NCBI RefSeq assembly: GCF_024868665.1
Contig: NC_079896.1
Coordinates: forward strand, 14,350,029-14,414,028
Length of the DNA: 64,000 bases
Source of the DNA: Triplophysa rosa
Taxonomy: Eukaryota; Chordata; Actinopteri; Cypriniformes; Nemacheilidae
Reading direction: 5' to 3'
The notes below the pieces were generated by a model. It ran no database searches and was not told the DNA's origin. It worked only from the letters and a program-made list of their open reading frames with translations. Of this stretch, positions 44,135-55,643 are shown piece after piece. The position numbers were made by a program, and so were the translations under genes. How positions within the stretch are numbered: position 1 is the stretch's first letter; each line of letters opens with the position of its first letter.

Positions 44135-44206
44135 TGGAGATGCCGGGGATTGAACCCAAGACCTCATACATGCAAAGCATGCGCTCTATCACTGAGCTAC
44201 ATCCCC
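44135..44206 (-). tRNA. tRNA-Ala (TGC)
   Basis: 72 nt with G3:U70, loop TTTGCAT and T loop TTCAATC. D loop has GTGATAG instead of GTGGTAG. Last tRNA of the cluster. Confidence 0.85.
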
Positions 44207-44382
44207 TCACGTCTGCATTGGCGTGAGCGTGTTTTTCATGGAAAACACACGTGTTGGGGCACGGTTGCTAGATAGGCCGGAGCAAGCTGTTTTGAGGTAA
44301 AGACAGTGCAACCAATCAGTGCACTTTAGTCAGGAATTAGGTTTAAGCCTGGTCTGTGAAACCAAGCCAAAAGGGAAATACT

Positions 44383-44620
44383 GTAAGAATCAGAATCAGA
44401 AAGAGCTTTATTGCCAAGTATTTTTGTACATACAAGAAATTTGTTTTGGTGACAGGAGCATCCAGAACACAGAAACAGCAACAACAGTACACAGAGACCA
44501 TAACACAATAGAATACAGTACACAATGATTTAAATAAGGGCCTATGGGTATAAAAAAATTAAGAAATACAATACAATAAACATAAGATAAAGATATAGAG
44601 AGTGTAAAGCTATGTATGTA
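44383..44620. repeat. Interspersed repeat (AATCAGAAAGAGCTTTATTG type)
   Basis: Starts AGAATCAGAATCAGAAAGAG and runs through GCCAAGTATTTTTGTACATA into an AATACAATAC-rich tail. This is a very common fish repeat, probably the 3' part of a retroposon. Open frames across it are not genes. Confidence 0.5.
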
Positions 44621-44639
44621 TGTAAATATGTAAGGGCAG

Positions 44640-46825
44640 GAAACATCTGGGTCGTTGGTTGGTTCGACCTTGAGGCTGAGTTCTCGCGACCAGCTGAGAT
44701 GTCATGCCTAACTTTTGTGACCTGGCAATGCATTTCAGACGAGTTGGCTTGCTGGGAAGCGGAAGTTCCCGTACTCGAGCCCAATTATTTTGTAATGGTT
44801 ATAGTCTCTTAGAGGCTCAAAACAATTCAGCAGGTCTCCGCTGGTGAAGAGAGGGCACGCATCCATCCGCGACATGCACATGGGGTGCACATGCCCGTGG
44901 AGCTTCTGGTCAGGTGTGTGGGAACTTCTTGTTTCAGTCATACCTCAGTTGATGGCCGCGTGTGTGTGTCTCGGCTTGTTCTGGGTAGTCAGCCGTCTGA
45001 TGAGGTGCGGTCTGGGTGCCATGCTCATCTCATGTTAGGATGACTGTCTCTGTGGTCGACAAGCAGGTTGCAGAGATCTGGACGTTTTCTCAGTAGGAGG
45101 GCATTCATGAGGGTTATTCGTTTCTCGTGCCACTCGTGGTTGAAAAGAGTATGATTTGGATTTTTACATCCTCCTGTTGAGGTTTCTTGTAGAATCGGCT
45201 CCTTTGTTGTTCTCAGGATCTCTGCTGGCTCAGACGTATTTGCACGGTTTTGCTCTCTGGACAGGTGTCATCCATGGTGTTGAGATGAATTCCTTGATGA
45301 CTGTTGGGCCGGAACAGGTCAGTGGCGCCTAGGTTGCCAGCTGGGTTTCCATGGGGCACCGTCTTTCATGTCCGACGAAAGTGGTCAGCTCCATGTTGTC
45401 TCAGGTCATCCTGTCTGGTGCTTGGCTGTTCCTGGCAGGCTGTAACATCTGCTGAGTTTCTGCTGAAGATCTGCTGATGTGGTGCATTCTCCAGAGTCAT
45501 TTCTTTGTGATGTGCAGAGATAGGCAAGATTTAAACAGTCTTTATGGAGGCAGCGCTATGTTCTCTGTAGGTCTTATGGGCTGAGTTCCGCAGATATCAG
45601 GTGATATTGGCGGAAGACGGCCATAGCGCTTAGGTGATGACTCACAGTGTGGTGCGGATTTCTGAGGCAGGAGAGTTTTGCGTTGAAGTCTTCTTCCCTT
45701 TCAGCCTGTTCCGTCCTCTCATGTAGGCTCGGATGCTGGCTGTAGCAGAGGTGTTGTAGCTGCTGTAATCCGCTTTGACAGTTTCTGACTGCTGGCATAG
45801 GATGCTGTGGTCCTCTAGGCTGGATGTGATCCTAAGCAGGTGATCTGTCTTGTGTGGTCACACTGGGCAGTGTTCCTGCCTAAGAGTCAATGTTTTGCAG
45901 GTAGGAGTTTGTTGTGGCCTCCTGCAGTGTTCAGGGTGACAGCATCTAGTGGTGACAGCTGTCATGTTTCTGGCCAGCTTGCTGGGGTCTGTGGGGACAC
46001 GCAGGGTATGTGTCTGCAGGTTCTTTTGAATGGTTCCTGCCCCACCCCTCTGTGTTTTTGCTGGCTAGTAAGGTGTGAACAGTGGGCTTCCCCCCCCCCT
46101 TCGCAGCTTTGGCCTTTTAGCTGGGGGGCTGGACAGGAGAGATCCTGTTGCATTCTCCTGTCTGTTCACATTGTAGTCTGCAAGCTATGTTCAGCTCCTT
46201 TTGGTTCCATTGCTGAGTCATGGCTTGGACTTAAGCGTGGACTGCTTGCAGATGGCCTTTATAGGCCTTGGCCGTGGCATTGTATTGCTGTCTGCCGGGG
46301 CCATTATGAAGAGAGCTTCTGCATGTTGGAGTTTTCCTACCAGCTCCTCTCTGGCGTCTGCTCCAACTGCTCTCTTAGCTCGGTCTGTGTTGCAAAGGAC
46401 TCTTGTAGCTTTCATCTTCTCCTGTAGCTCCTGGTCCTCTTCATCCGCTGTCATTTGCAGGTCCAGCTAGTCTAGGCGGTTCTGCACGTGCTCCTGGCTC
46501 TAATAGGACGATCTGGTCGTGGTCACTGATGATCCTGGCTGTGCACTTCAGATGAGTTTGTTGTAGCTCTGGTTTAGATCGTGGTCCCTTCGCCGGTTTA
46601 GGTCGTCTGACCAACAGCTCTCAACGCAGTTGCTGTGTGCAGATGTTGGTCCCAGGCAGGAGTCCGTCGCATCGCTTTGCATGGTCTCTAGCTGGTCTGG
46701 CAGGTGACAGGACTGGATGGTCTGGACATGCTGGCGCACTGGGAGAGAAGCAAGGGAGAAGAGCACAAAGAGGCCAATGCAAGTCCCTACAAGCTTAAGT
46801 GAGCTCTATAACACTTATATGTCAT
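44640..46825. other. Unassigned GC-richer stretch
   Basis: Over 2 kb of more GC-rich sequence between the tRNA cluster and a gypsy element. On the minus strand, broken frames around 46200-46520 read DEEDQELQEKMKAT in one frame and QYNATAKAYKGHLQAV in another, which may be a decayed retroelement gag. No domain can be named with confidence. Confidence 0.35.
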
Positions 46826-47209
46826 TGTGGCAAGGGGGTGTGATTTAGCGAGGTCTGCAGCGGGAGAGAAGGCTGAGAGAAGAGCGGTGAGTAAATGGGG
46901 TGCGAAGTGCAAATGATGAACAGCTGTCCTCTATTCCAGTAATTGGTGTGGGGACGCATAAAAACAGCTCGGAGACAGAAGCCGGGTGTGTGAGAGCCAG
47001 CAGAGACTACTGCAGAGACAGACAGAGAGAGAGAGAGAGAGGAGTGCTTCACTAGAGGATCGTCAGCTCCGGTTAAAGACTGAGACTGGGAACAGAGGCG
47101 CGCAGCGCCGTCATTGAAGTTTCGTATGTGTGATAATAAAAGAAACGTTTTCTGCAGTAGTCAACCTGACCCCGATCTCTTCCTTCTCACCCTACACAAA
47201 CTTACTACA
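46826..47209 (+). repeat. 5' LTR of the gypsy element
   Basis: Begins TGTGGCAAGGGGGTG and ends CTTACTACA, just before the primer site. A TATA-like GCATAAAAACAG lies near 46957 and AATAAAA near 47136. Includes a GA microsatellite at 47021-47042. Confidence 0.65.
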
Positions 47210-47210
47210 C

Positions 47211-47228
47211 TGGTGCCGAAACCTGGGA
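47211..47228 (+). promoter_or_regulatory. Primer-binding site, tRNA-Phe-like
   Basis: TGGTGCCGAAACCTGGGA is complementary to the 3' end of tRNA-Phe (CCCGGGTTTCGGCA plus CCA) with one mismatch. It would prime minus-strand cDNA synthesis. Confidence 0.7.
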
Positions 47229-47253
47229 GAAGGAAGCAGGAAGCCGTGGCCAG

Positions 47254-48374
47254 ATGCAGACTCCGCCGGCAACGCCATTTGCGGACGTCATCTCGTCCCT
47301 CGCGGTCCTCCACCGCGAGCAACACCAGGCGCTTCTACAGCTGAGGGCAGACCAGGAGGCCCGCTTCCAGGCTATCCTCCAGACCCAGAAAGAGGACCAC
47401 GAGGCATTCCGGAGCTGGGTGGTCCGGGAGGTTCAGGCTGGGGGCCGTACGGAGGCGGCATTGGGTTCCCACCTGTGGCTGACAAAGATGGGACCCCAGG
47501 ATGAGCCGGAGGCGTTCCTCTGCCTTTTTGAGAAAGCCACTGAGACCAGCAGCTGGCCGAGGGACAGGTGGGCAATCCGGCTCCTCCCCCTCTTGTCCGG
47601 AGAGTCACAGGTGGCGGCACAACAACTGCCCCCAGAGAGCCTCCTGGTTTACGATTAGCTGAGGAGGGCCATTCTCCAGTGGGTCCCTTTGCCCTCGCTC
47701 AACAGCTCCGGGACTCATGCCGCAGATGGCTGGTGGCCGAGGAAGGCGACGTGGAGAAGATCGTCGACCGGGTGGTGCTGGAGCAGTTTGCCACCCGTAT
47801 TCCCCGGCAGACAGCAGCGTGGGTCCAGTGCCACCGGCCGTCGTCGCTGGAATCGGCCATCCAGCTGGCGGAGGACCATTTGGTCACGTGCCCCGGGGTC
47901 GGGGAGGCAATTCCATCGGCCTCGCTCTCTACACACACACCTCCTCCAAGTCGACCAGTGCCGGCTCCTCGAACCCGGCAACCGGGTCCACCATGGTTCC
48001 CGCCTCGGGGGCGAGGTGGGACCGTTCCCCGGCCCGATGATGGATCTAGCGGGATGCAGGGACGCTCCGGTGGATCGGCGTTGGAGGAACACCACCCCAT
48101 GTCTTTGCCCTCCCCACGCCAAGCACCGCCCCCATTTTCTGCCGCCCGGGCGGCAGGTAGGCCTGGGCCGGCCTGTTGGCGCTGCGGGGACCCGGACCAT
48201 TTCCTCGACCGATGTCCCATGATGGATGTGGGGTTAATGGTCCGGGTCCCGGACGCGCCTCAGGCTGCCCCCGGTCAGGCTGGCGTGTACCAGATACCAG
48301 TGAGTATTGGGGGGGTACCTATCGGGCTCTGGTGGATTCCGGTTGCAACCAGACCTCGATCCACCAAAGCCTGA
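47254..48374 (+). pseudogene. Gypsy gag with CCHC knuckle, frameshifted
   Basis: The first frame (47254-47658) reads the matrix/capsid part: QTQKEDHEAFRSWVVREV, LTKMGPQDEPEAFLCLFEKA, LSGESQVAAQQLP. It ends at a stop at 47656-47658 after a deletion. The continuation is in a second frame: FALAQQLRDSCRRWLVAEE, VDRVVLEQFATRIPRQTAAW, a proline-rich linker, and the zinc knuckle CWRCGDPDHFLDRC. Composition is much more GC-rich than the neighbourhood, as expected for this family. Not functional. Confidence 0.8.
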
Positions 48375-48982
48375 TTCGATCCGTGGCATGGGATAAAGGC
48401 CGCGTGGTTAAGGTACGTTGTGTGCACGGGGACGTGGTTCAATACCCCCTCATGTCTCTGCCAATAAAATTTAAGGGGAAAAAGCATAGAGTTGAGGTGG
48501 CCGTTAATCTGCACCTCCGACATCCGTTAATTCTAGGGACAAATTGGCCTGCTTTTCCAGAATTATTAAGGGTTTTATGCACGGATGTTGCTTGGGGAAA
48601 GAGAAACCGGGGAAGGCGAGGGCTCGTGCAGGCGGGCAGTGCGGAACCCGGCTCGCAGGGGTCTGACTCCGGAGAAAGAGAAAGCGGGATCGAGAGGCTG
48701 ATCCTCTCAGACCGCGATGACTTTCCCCTGGAGCAGGCCCAGGACGAGACCTTAAAACGGGCTTTTGAGCAGGTCTCGTCCATTGACGGGCAGCCGGTGC
48801 AGCCTGCCCGACCCCTCGCCTACCCCTATTTTGCGATTCGGAACAATCGGTTATATCGAGTGACCCAAGACACTCAGACCAATGAGGATATAACCCAATT
48901 ATTAGTTCCAAAGAGCCGCCGGGAAATGCTTTTTCAGGCGGCTCATTGTAATCCAATGGCAGGACATCTGGGGCAGGGATAG
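48310..48982 (+). pseudogene. Gypsy protease and start of integrase, truncated
   Basis: Protease active site LVDSGCNQTSIHQS is followed by the usual flap and LILGTNWPAF end. About 70 residues later comes an integrase-type N-terminal zinc module (LYRVTQDTQ, LLVPKSRREMLFQAAHCNPMAGH), whose HxxxH-like pair is present before the element breaks off. Having integrase directly after protease, with no reverse transcriptase between, fits Gmr1-type elements. The frame differs from gag by a shift in the G run at about 48309-48315. Confidence 0.7.
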
Positions 48983-51900
48983 GGAGCAGTATAGGGAATA
49001 ATGAGAAATGAAACAAAAAAAGGAAACATAAAATATTGAAAGAACTGAAAACAAAATTAAAACCACGTAAACCCGAAAACTAATTATTCTTATAATAATA
49101 ATTAATTAAACTGAACATAAAACTCAAAAAGTAAATGAACAAAATAACTGAGAAATCAAAACAACAAAAACGGAAATGAGAGAAGTTAAAGAGGGAAAAG
49201 ACTGACTGAGAGGACCCACAAGGTGGCGTGGTCGAGCCACGCCAAAGGGAAGTCGGGGAGGAAGGGGCAGAGTTAGGAAAATGTTAGGCACGTCCAACAC
49301 ACTGCCCTCTGGTGTTAGTGGGATGTAACACCCTACCCTAGACTTCAATGCGATTACGTCTCACGTTTAACTCTCGTTTTACACAAAGACTTTAACAATC
49401 ACTTTTAAAAAAACATTCCAGCGGCAATTGCTGTTGACAAGAATTTACATCCAGAATAACGTAAAACACAGATTAAATAATGAAATTCAAACTTGGTCTA
49501 CAAGAAAATGATGTTACAGCATTTGACGTCATACTGATATAAATTCAAATCAAAATGGCCACTGGGAAGCGTCACGGATGCTGACGTTTGATCTCGGCGG
49601 ATCCGAGTTCCGCGTCAGCTCGCTAGATGCCCTGACGCGCGGCAGGATTTATTCGCTGCCCAAACACTGAGTTAAAACACACAGTAACAATCAAACTTCG
49701 CCGTCGTACAATTAACTTGATCAAGATTTTTATCACACTTCCCTTTAAACGGTCGTCATCTACTGTTTAACTATACAATATAAAATACATATACAGTAAA
49801 ACAGTATCCTTCCGCCTCGTCTACTCAAAAAGAGGAAACAAAAAAGCACGCATTAGTTAGCTAGTCTAATGGTTAAACTTTGGGGAGCGGTGTGTCTTAG
49901 ATGAAAAGCATTGGGGCATGCAATGCTTCGATACACAAAATTCGGCCGTGCATGAACTAGGGAGGAAATTCGCTCCACTAGTTCCTTCACGCTAACAAGA
50001 GGATTTCTTCGCTCAGATTAGGGCGGTCAAACGACATCGGGACTCTCTATAAAAGATTTCTTTGTTTTATAGGGTCACATTAAATTTGCAGTTAGCGTAA
50101 CCATTAACAAATTAACAAATACCTTGGGCTTTTCCTAAATAGGTCACAGAGGCTTGTTTCGGCGCAGTAACTTAAGGGAGCGAGTCTCGCTTTACCTTCT
50201 TCGCGCTAAAAGAGGATTTCTTCGCTCAATTTAGGGCGGTTAAATAATAGCATAGTGTGCTATAAAGAGATTTCTTCGTCTTTATATCGTCACTAACTCT
50301 TTGACAGAGGCTGAGGTTTTCTCTGCGAGAAGCTCAAGAGTCTGCCAAGGATAGGTGGGTGGGTCCACACCTTCATTCATACATAAAGTGCCATTTAAGA
50401 GAGTATTCGGTTTCGGTAACACCCATAGAAACACACATGAATAGTAACTGAGTTCTGCTCACAAAACAAGGTTTAAAACTGCCCGCGCATTCCCCACCAA
50501 TATTTGTAGTGTATTTCGAGGAAACTATGAGTTTAAACACAGTAACCTACAAATAATTAATGGTGATTAACCATTAATTATTTTATACACTTTACCTGAT
50601 GCAGCAGAGCTAATAACAGCGACAAACTAAATACACTCGTGATTTTAGTGATCAGCAGATCGTATATCAACTCTAAGACATATTACTTTCCTGGCCTTGG
50701 AAAAACAATATTCTTACTTCAGAAATCTTAACGAAATCAAGCAGTTTAAGTGACCTTGATATGTGATAAATAAACACAGAAACAATTCGAGCGTGGATAT
50801 ATGCGGTTTATTTATCTACACTACGGGGGAACTAAAACCAACTATAACAAAGACCAAACATTAACAAACAAACATAAAAACGTAAAACAGTAGAGAATGA
50901 AAGAAATAGATAAAGCAAAGAAAATGGCAGTATTAAATCAGCTATTCACATCTGCACGAACCATCAAGGACAAATCTCCTTATTTAAAAGGGGCAAAGCT
51001 TATACGCAACTGGTTAGCAATAGTTCAGATACTTGCATTGGCTTCTTTGTTTCTCGGGACACGTGCTGGCGCTCGTATCAAAGGGTCCTGATGTGTTCAG
51101 AGCAGGCCGTGAGTCCGTTGATTTAGCTGAAGCAAAACTGCCGTTAGAAGCTGTCTCTGAGGAAAGGCAGGTCTTGAGAGGTTGACAGAAAACGAGCGAG
51201 CGAACGCGCACGAGTGCGAACGCACACAAGTGAACGAACATACACAAAAGAGCAAGCTTTCCTGCGTGTTCAGATGTTTTAACACAGAGGGCGTCACATC
51301 CTCCAATGTGGGCGATCCAATGTGATGAGGTAGTTTTGGGCGCGAAAACATGTTCTTTGTCCGGCACACTAACTCATTTGCATTTATGGTCGCCTGGGAG
51401 TTTGGAGCAGGAATAGACTTAGAATAGAATAAAATGAGTATGGTATGAAATACATTACTGTGCTATACACCATATTCTAAGACATGAAAAGGGAAACACG
51501 TAGATATGAAACATTAGATACCAGTAGATATGAAGGGATTACAATTACATTGACCTGTAGTTTGGACAAGAATGTAAATATACACAGAATACCACTAAGC
51601 ACATACGCCTTTGAGGTTATAGGTGAAGAAGAATAACATAGAGACAAGCATACAATGTGGAGATTCATGTGTATACACTTTAAACCAGTCTTTTGTGGCT
51701 AAGGAAAGAGAAAGAGACATTCTTTTGGAAGAAATTGAGACTCTCAGTCCCTGGGGGCCACATGGCATTTCTCACTTTGGTGAACAGTCCTGTCCTCCCC
51801 CAAGAACCTCCTTTGAAGTCTGGGGGAGAGTATCCGAATCTGTCCTGGTCAGTGATGAAGGTGTTGAGAATAGGACATTTGGCCAGACTTGTTGGTGCCT

Positions 51901-52070
51901 GGTCGTAGTCCTGCTGAGAGGTTACTGTGTTTTATGATCACAGATGGTAAACTTTGATCCGACCATACCCTACAAAACGCACTGTCGATAAATTCTTTAT
52001 GGTTTGTAAAACCAAATGTTATTATGCCGCTGCTCGCTGACATCGTGCCTGATGAATGATTGACGCTGTT
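48983..52070. other. Unassigned non-coding stretch
   Basis: Three kilobases without a recognisable gene. It contains two imperfect direct repeats (about 49960-50105 and 50178-50305), a perfect 13-bp hairpin at 50552-50582, and TATAAAAG near 50050. It may be LTR or promoter-like sequence of an unknown element. The 51.6-51.9 kb part has open frames without any known domain. Confidence 0.4.
49960..50305 (+). repeat. Imperfect direct repeat pair
   Basis: AGAGGATTTCTTCGCTCA, then TTAGGGCGGT, then AGATTTCTT, then GTCAC occur in the same order twice, about 218 bp apart. Confidence 0.7.
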
Positions 52071-52410
52071 CAGTTCGCGCCGCGGATGAATCGTTCATTT
52101 GAACCGGTTCATTCTTTTAAGTGAACCGGTCGAACCAGTTCACCTGAATTGTTCGCGTTTAGTGTCTCCCGTAAACACTTAATATTACCCACAAATTAAT
52201 TCAGTTCTTCACTTTCTGGCGTGCATGACAGTCCCGAGGACTTGAACCAATATACCGGAGTTATTTAGTTACATCAACAGCACACACTGAACTGAACTGC
52301 TGTGTGAAGAGAGAACTTATGAACACGCGCGGCTCTCGTTCTTGAGTCGAGAGTCGGCAACAGTTTTTGGATCACAAGAAGCATGCTCTATCAATGTTTT
52401 GTTTTGAAGG
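52071..52410. repeat. Possible DNA-transposon fragment
   Basis: Contains paired TTGAACCGGTTCATTC and AAGTGAACCGGTCGAACC motifs, an arrangement common in fish repeats. Boundaries are not resolved. Confidence 0.35.
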
Positions 52411-52415
52411 AGAAA

Positions 52416-52419
<4 letters not shown>

Positions 52420-52455
<36 letters not shown>

Positions 52456-52470
52456 TATATATATATATTA
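52420..52470. repeat. AT dinucleotide microsatellite
   Basis: A run of (TA)n broken by one ACAGTAT. The hAT-type MITE downstream inserted into it; the TA run resumes at about 53437-53462. Confidence 0.9.
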
Positions 52471-53437
52471 GGGCTGTCAACGTTAACGCGTTAACGCATG
52501 CGATTAATTTTTTCAAATTAACGCGTGAAAAATATTTAACGTAATTAACGCAGCATCCGTTTGTTTTGACATATTTGTCTAGCGTTACATTATGTAATCA
52601 CGGTCGTATTCGTGTACAGGCTTTTAAACCACTTAAGCGCGATTTTAAACAGTTGCTTTGACGCGTTCAATGAAGATAGACAGCTTCTAAACTGTGGGAC
52701 GCGGCAAAACGCAACGCGAGGTCCAGTCAGGTGTAAACAGTCATGGGCTGAAGGCTGCGTCGGTGAATCTCTGTCAGACAGCGCATCCGTGTTAAGTTCT
52801 CTTTCGTGCTTGAATGGATAAAACCATACAAGATTATGTCAGAAAGCCCGTTTTGTCGAACATTTTCTTAAGCAAGACTTCAAAGTGTAAAATAAAATCT
52901 TAAATGAAGGCAAAGAGTTGTGAAAATGGGAGTGCGGTGACGGTCAGATCTGCGTACTGAGACAGCTCTTAAAGGGGCCGCGTTCTTAAACGTACTGCTG
53001 TGACTCCTGTCACTAATGTTAATCAAAGAACAAAATAAAAGAAGAAATCAATGTGATTTTGTAGCTTTAATGAGAATTCGTCTGCATTTAATTGATAATT
53101 TAGCATTAAAGACTGTAAAGTGTTTGAGAACTTCCTTCAATTTCTGAATATTTCATGATAGCTCTCAATTATATTGTTGAATGGCTATAATTAATGTTAA
53201 AATAATCAATTTAATAGAGACATCAGTTACAGTACTAAAATCAAAATGTTTTCTTTCATTCATAAAATGACGCTGTTAAAGAAATATGTTGTTTCTACAT
53301 CAATTTGAAGATTAAATGTGAAATTATTAAGTTGTAAAAGTATATTTTAAAATATTATTGTTATGTGTGATTAATCGTGATTAATCACAGAAAATGTGTG
53401 ATTAATCCGATTAATTTTTTTAATCGATTGACAGCAC
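52471..53437. mobile_element. hAT-type MITE in a microsatellite
   Basis: Left end TAGGGCTGTCAACGTTAACG and right end TTGACAGCACTA are inverted, and inner GTTAACGCGTTAAC/GATTAATC motifs also pair. About 970 bp with no coding region. Target duplication cannot be told apart from the TA repeat. Confidence 0.7.
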
Positions 53438-53463
53438 TAATATATATATATATATATATATAT

Positions 53464-53577
53464 GGACTCGGTCGAGACCAATGACCAAGTCCGAGTGCAA
53501 ATACCAACGAGTCCAAGACATGTCCGAGATCATAAAAAAACGTCTCGAGTCCGGACTCGAGTACTACAGCACTAATG
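53464..53577. repeat. Terminus of another fish repeat
   Basis: A GACTCG/CGAGTC-rich stretch (GAGTCCGGACTCGAGTACT) ending TACAGCACTAATG. Looks like one end of a DNA transposon. Confidence 0.4.
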
Positions 53578-54127
53578 GATCAAGCTATGAGGGTCCGATG
53601 AGGGAGCGATCTGATCTGATGTAGCTTTTGAAAGCCTCAGAAGACCAGCGACCCAGGGTTTGGATCTGGGAATCGGAGAGTCCTTTCTGGGCGGCTGTGG
53701 TTGCTGCTCCTATGCGGAAGGAGTTGCTAGAAAAATTGTTAGAGGGGAATCCAGAAAGCTGTAAAACGTGTTTAAGGTGTTTCTGGAACCAAAAACGGGT
53801 TGCCGTGTGATTGGAATCGTCCACGAAAAGTGGGTCGGAGGGAAGTTTAACCTGAGGAGGTCGGAAATGCAGGTATGCTGAAAGGACTTGGGATGGTTGG
53901 ATGGGGGACTGGAGATTGAAGATGTAGATGTGGTGTCCTTTTCTCATTTGGTTGGTCTTGCTTTGTTTGATAAAATATGAAATGGAGTCTGAGTCTATAA
54001 TGGATAAATCTGAGAATGTTGGGTGGAGTTTAGGGTTGAAGTTGGCCATGGTGGTGAGCTCTGAGCATCGAAGGAAACCGAAAAAAGCCAAGACGAACAT
54101 GGCGTCTAGCATACGTGCTGTGTAGGC

Positions 54128-55643
54128 TGTAGGCTGTGTAGGGTTGTAGCTTTTGTAAGGCAGCTGGAAAAGTACTAAGAACTGAGTTTGTTTGTGATGC
54201 TGGGACACAAAACAATTAAACCCCATTTGTTGCTAGATCCCGAGGAATGATATCCTGCCCTCTCATCAGGGGTTGTTGATGCCCAGGAACTGAACCTCCT
54301 CTTCTTATCTCAGCTCTCCCCTTCATCTCTTCAGGCCCTGACCACTGGAAATGTGCTTACACATTTCATACTGTTATATCATTTATTGTCATGTTATGAA
54401 GACTTGATCATCATGTTTGGTATTGTTTTAAAGGTCATGGTGCGATGGGTGAAAAGGTCTAGTTCCTTCAAACCTAACAAAGAGTGTGTTAGAGCTTTTT
54501 AACTTTAGGACATAACCTGCACTTCTCTAAGAGGTGTGACTTTCTCAGGGAATCTTGTTTACAGATAGATTGAGATCCCATTTGATGCTCTCTTCAGTCA
54601 CGAGAAAACAAACAAACCATGTTTCTCACTGACCATTGGACTCTTTGTTACATCTGGGTATATAAGGTGCATTGGCAAAAGACTCAGGGAAGCATCTGTA
54701 ACCAGAACTTCCCACACTGCAATTGTGTGTATCGATTTGGAAGCATCTGTAACCAGAACTTCCCACACTGCAACTGTATGTCTCGATTTGGAAGCATCTG
54801 TAACCAAAACTTCCCATACTGCAATTGTGTGTCTCGATTTTGCCAGGTATGATACACTTTGTGGTTTTATTTTATTCTTCTATTATATTGATCATCTTTG
54901 TGTATTAAGTTTGGATTTTCTTTGTATGTGCATTCTATGATGTTGATGTTATGTTGATGTTGCTGTCAACATTTTAATTAATGTTGTACCTGCCTGGCGT
55001 AATAAATTGTTATTGTTGATTATATCTGAATTCTTCAGAGTCTGTTATTACCGGTAGATTGAAAGGAGCCTGTTTTGTTACCGCAAAATCAATGTCAAGA
55101 TAGGATGGACTGGAGTTTTGATTTTAAACTACAAATGGGGCATATTTATTAAAGCTCACATGTACCAGAATTCCACCTATCACCTGCCTTAGCAAGTTGC
55201 ATGATCGTGACTAAAATAACTATTGTTTTGTTTCTGAGCAAGCATTGGGCGGCCAGACTTAATGATTTTAGTTTACCCGGCAACCTCTGACTAAAGATCA
55301 GAACTGACAGTTTTGTGACCGTGAGATCCACGAACCCAGCCGGTGTGAGACTCTGTGCGGATAGGATAGGATAACTATATGTATATATATATATAAAGTA
55401 TGAAGATGTACAGATAAAATTAACTATGATCAACAGATACATTGGAAATGTCATATAACTTATTTGATATTATAATAAAATTGGCGTCAGATTGGTCTTA
55501 ACCACAGAGTCATGTAAATTTAACCAAATTGTAACAGTTTTTAAATAACTGCATGTAGAAATCGCTGAGGAGAAGTAGAACACGAGATCCCTTCAACCAC
55601 GCCATTGGATTCTGTCATTGGGCCAGTGTGTGGTCTTTTACAC
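54128..55643. other. Intron or insertion between recombinase halves
   Basis: Contains a TATATAAGGTGC box near 54658, three 51-bp tandem repeats and AATAAA at about 55000, an order that also fits a solo LTR. Splice-compatible edges favour an intron. Neither reading is proven. Confidence 0.4.
54688..54840. repeat. Three 51-bp tandem repeats
   Basis: Unit starts GGAAGCATCTGTAACC and ends TATCGATTT or TCTCGATTT; copies begin at 54688, 54739 and 54790. The length is a multiple of three, so both strands stay open, which creates spurious frames. Confidence 0.9.

Larger units (their letters stand above)
30217..44210. repeat. tRNA-Ala/tRNA-Pro tandem cluster with duplicated segments
   Basis: About 14 kb made of copies of one unit. 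In order the unit has a CTATTTTCTGTTC start, a 3' tRNA-Ala fragment, a minus-strand tRNA-Ala, and one or more plus-strand tRNA-Pro genes with conserved spacers (for example TTCCAGAAAGTGCGTCAC). Units starting near 31620 and 35327 repeat directly with a period of about 3.7 kb; another lies near 43260. The block 38336-41544 is the same unit inverted. Two units, near 30404 and 43814, lack the hAT insertion found in the others. Such arrays are typical of fish nuclear genomes. Confidence 0.85.
46826..48981 (+). mobile_element. Truncated gypsy LTR retrotransposon with tRNA-Phe-type primer site
   Basis: Order on the + strand: 5' LTR, primer-binding site, gag, protease, start of an integrase zinc module, then abrupt loss of similarity just after GHLGQG at about 48981. 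No 3' LTR or reverse transcriptase was found. Coding parts carry two frame breaks (near 47650 and in a run of seven G at about 48309-48315). Confidence 0.8.

Noticed and set aside
34045..44206. Regularly recurring short repeats that might suggest a CRISPR-like array
   Set aside because: The repeats are tRNA genes and duplicated eukaryotic units with variable kilobase spacing; there are no cas genes and this is a vertebrate genome.
47699..48220. Long minus-strand open frames over the gypsy gag
   Set aside because: High GC content opens both strands. Only the + strand has the capsid and CCHC motifs.
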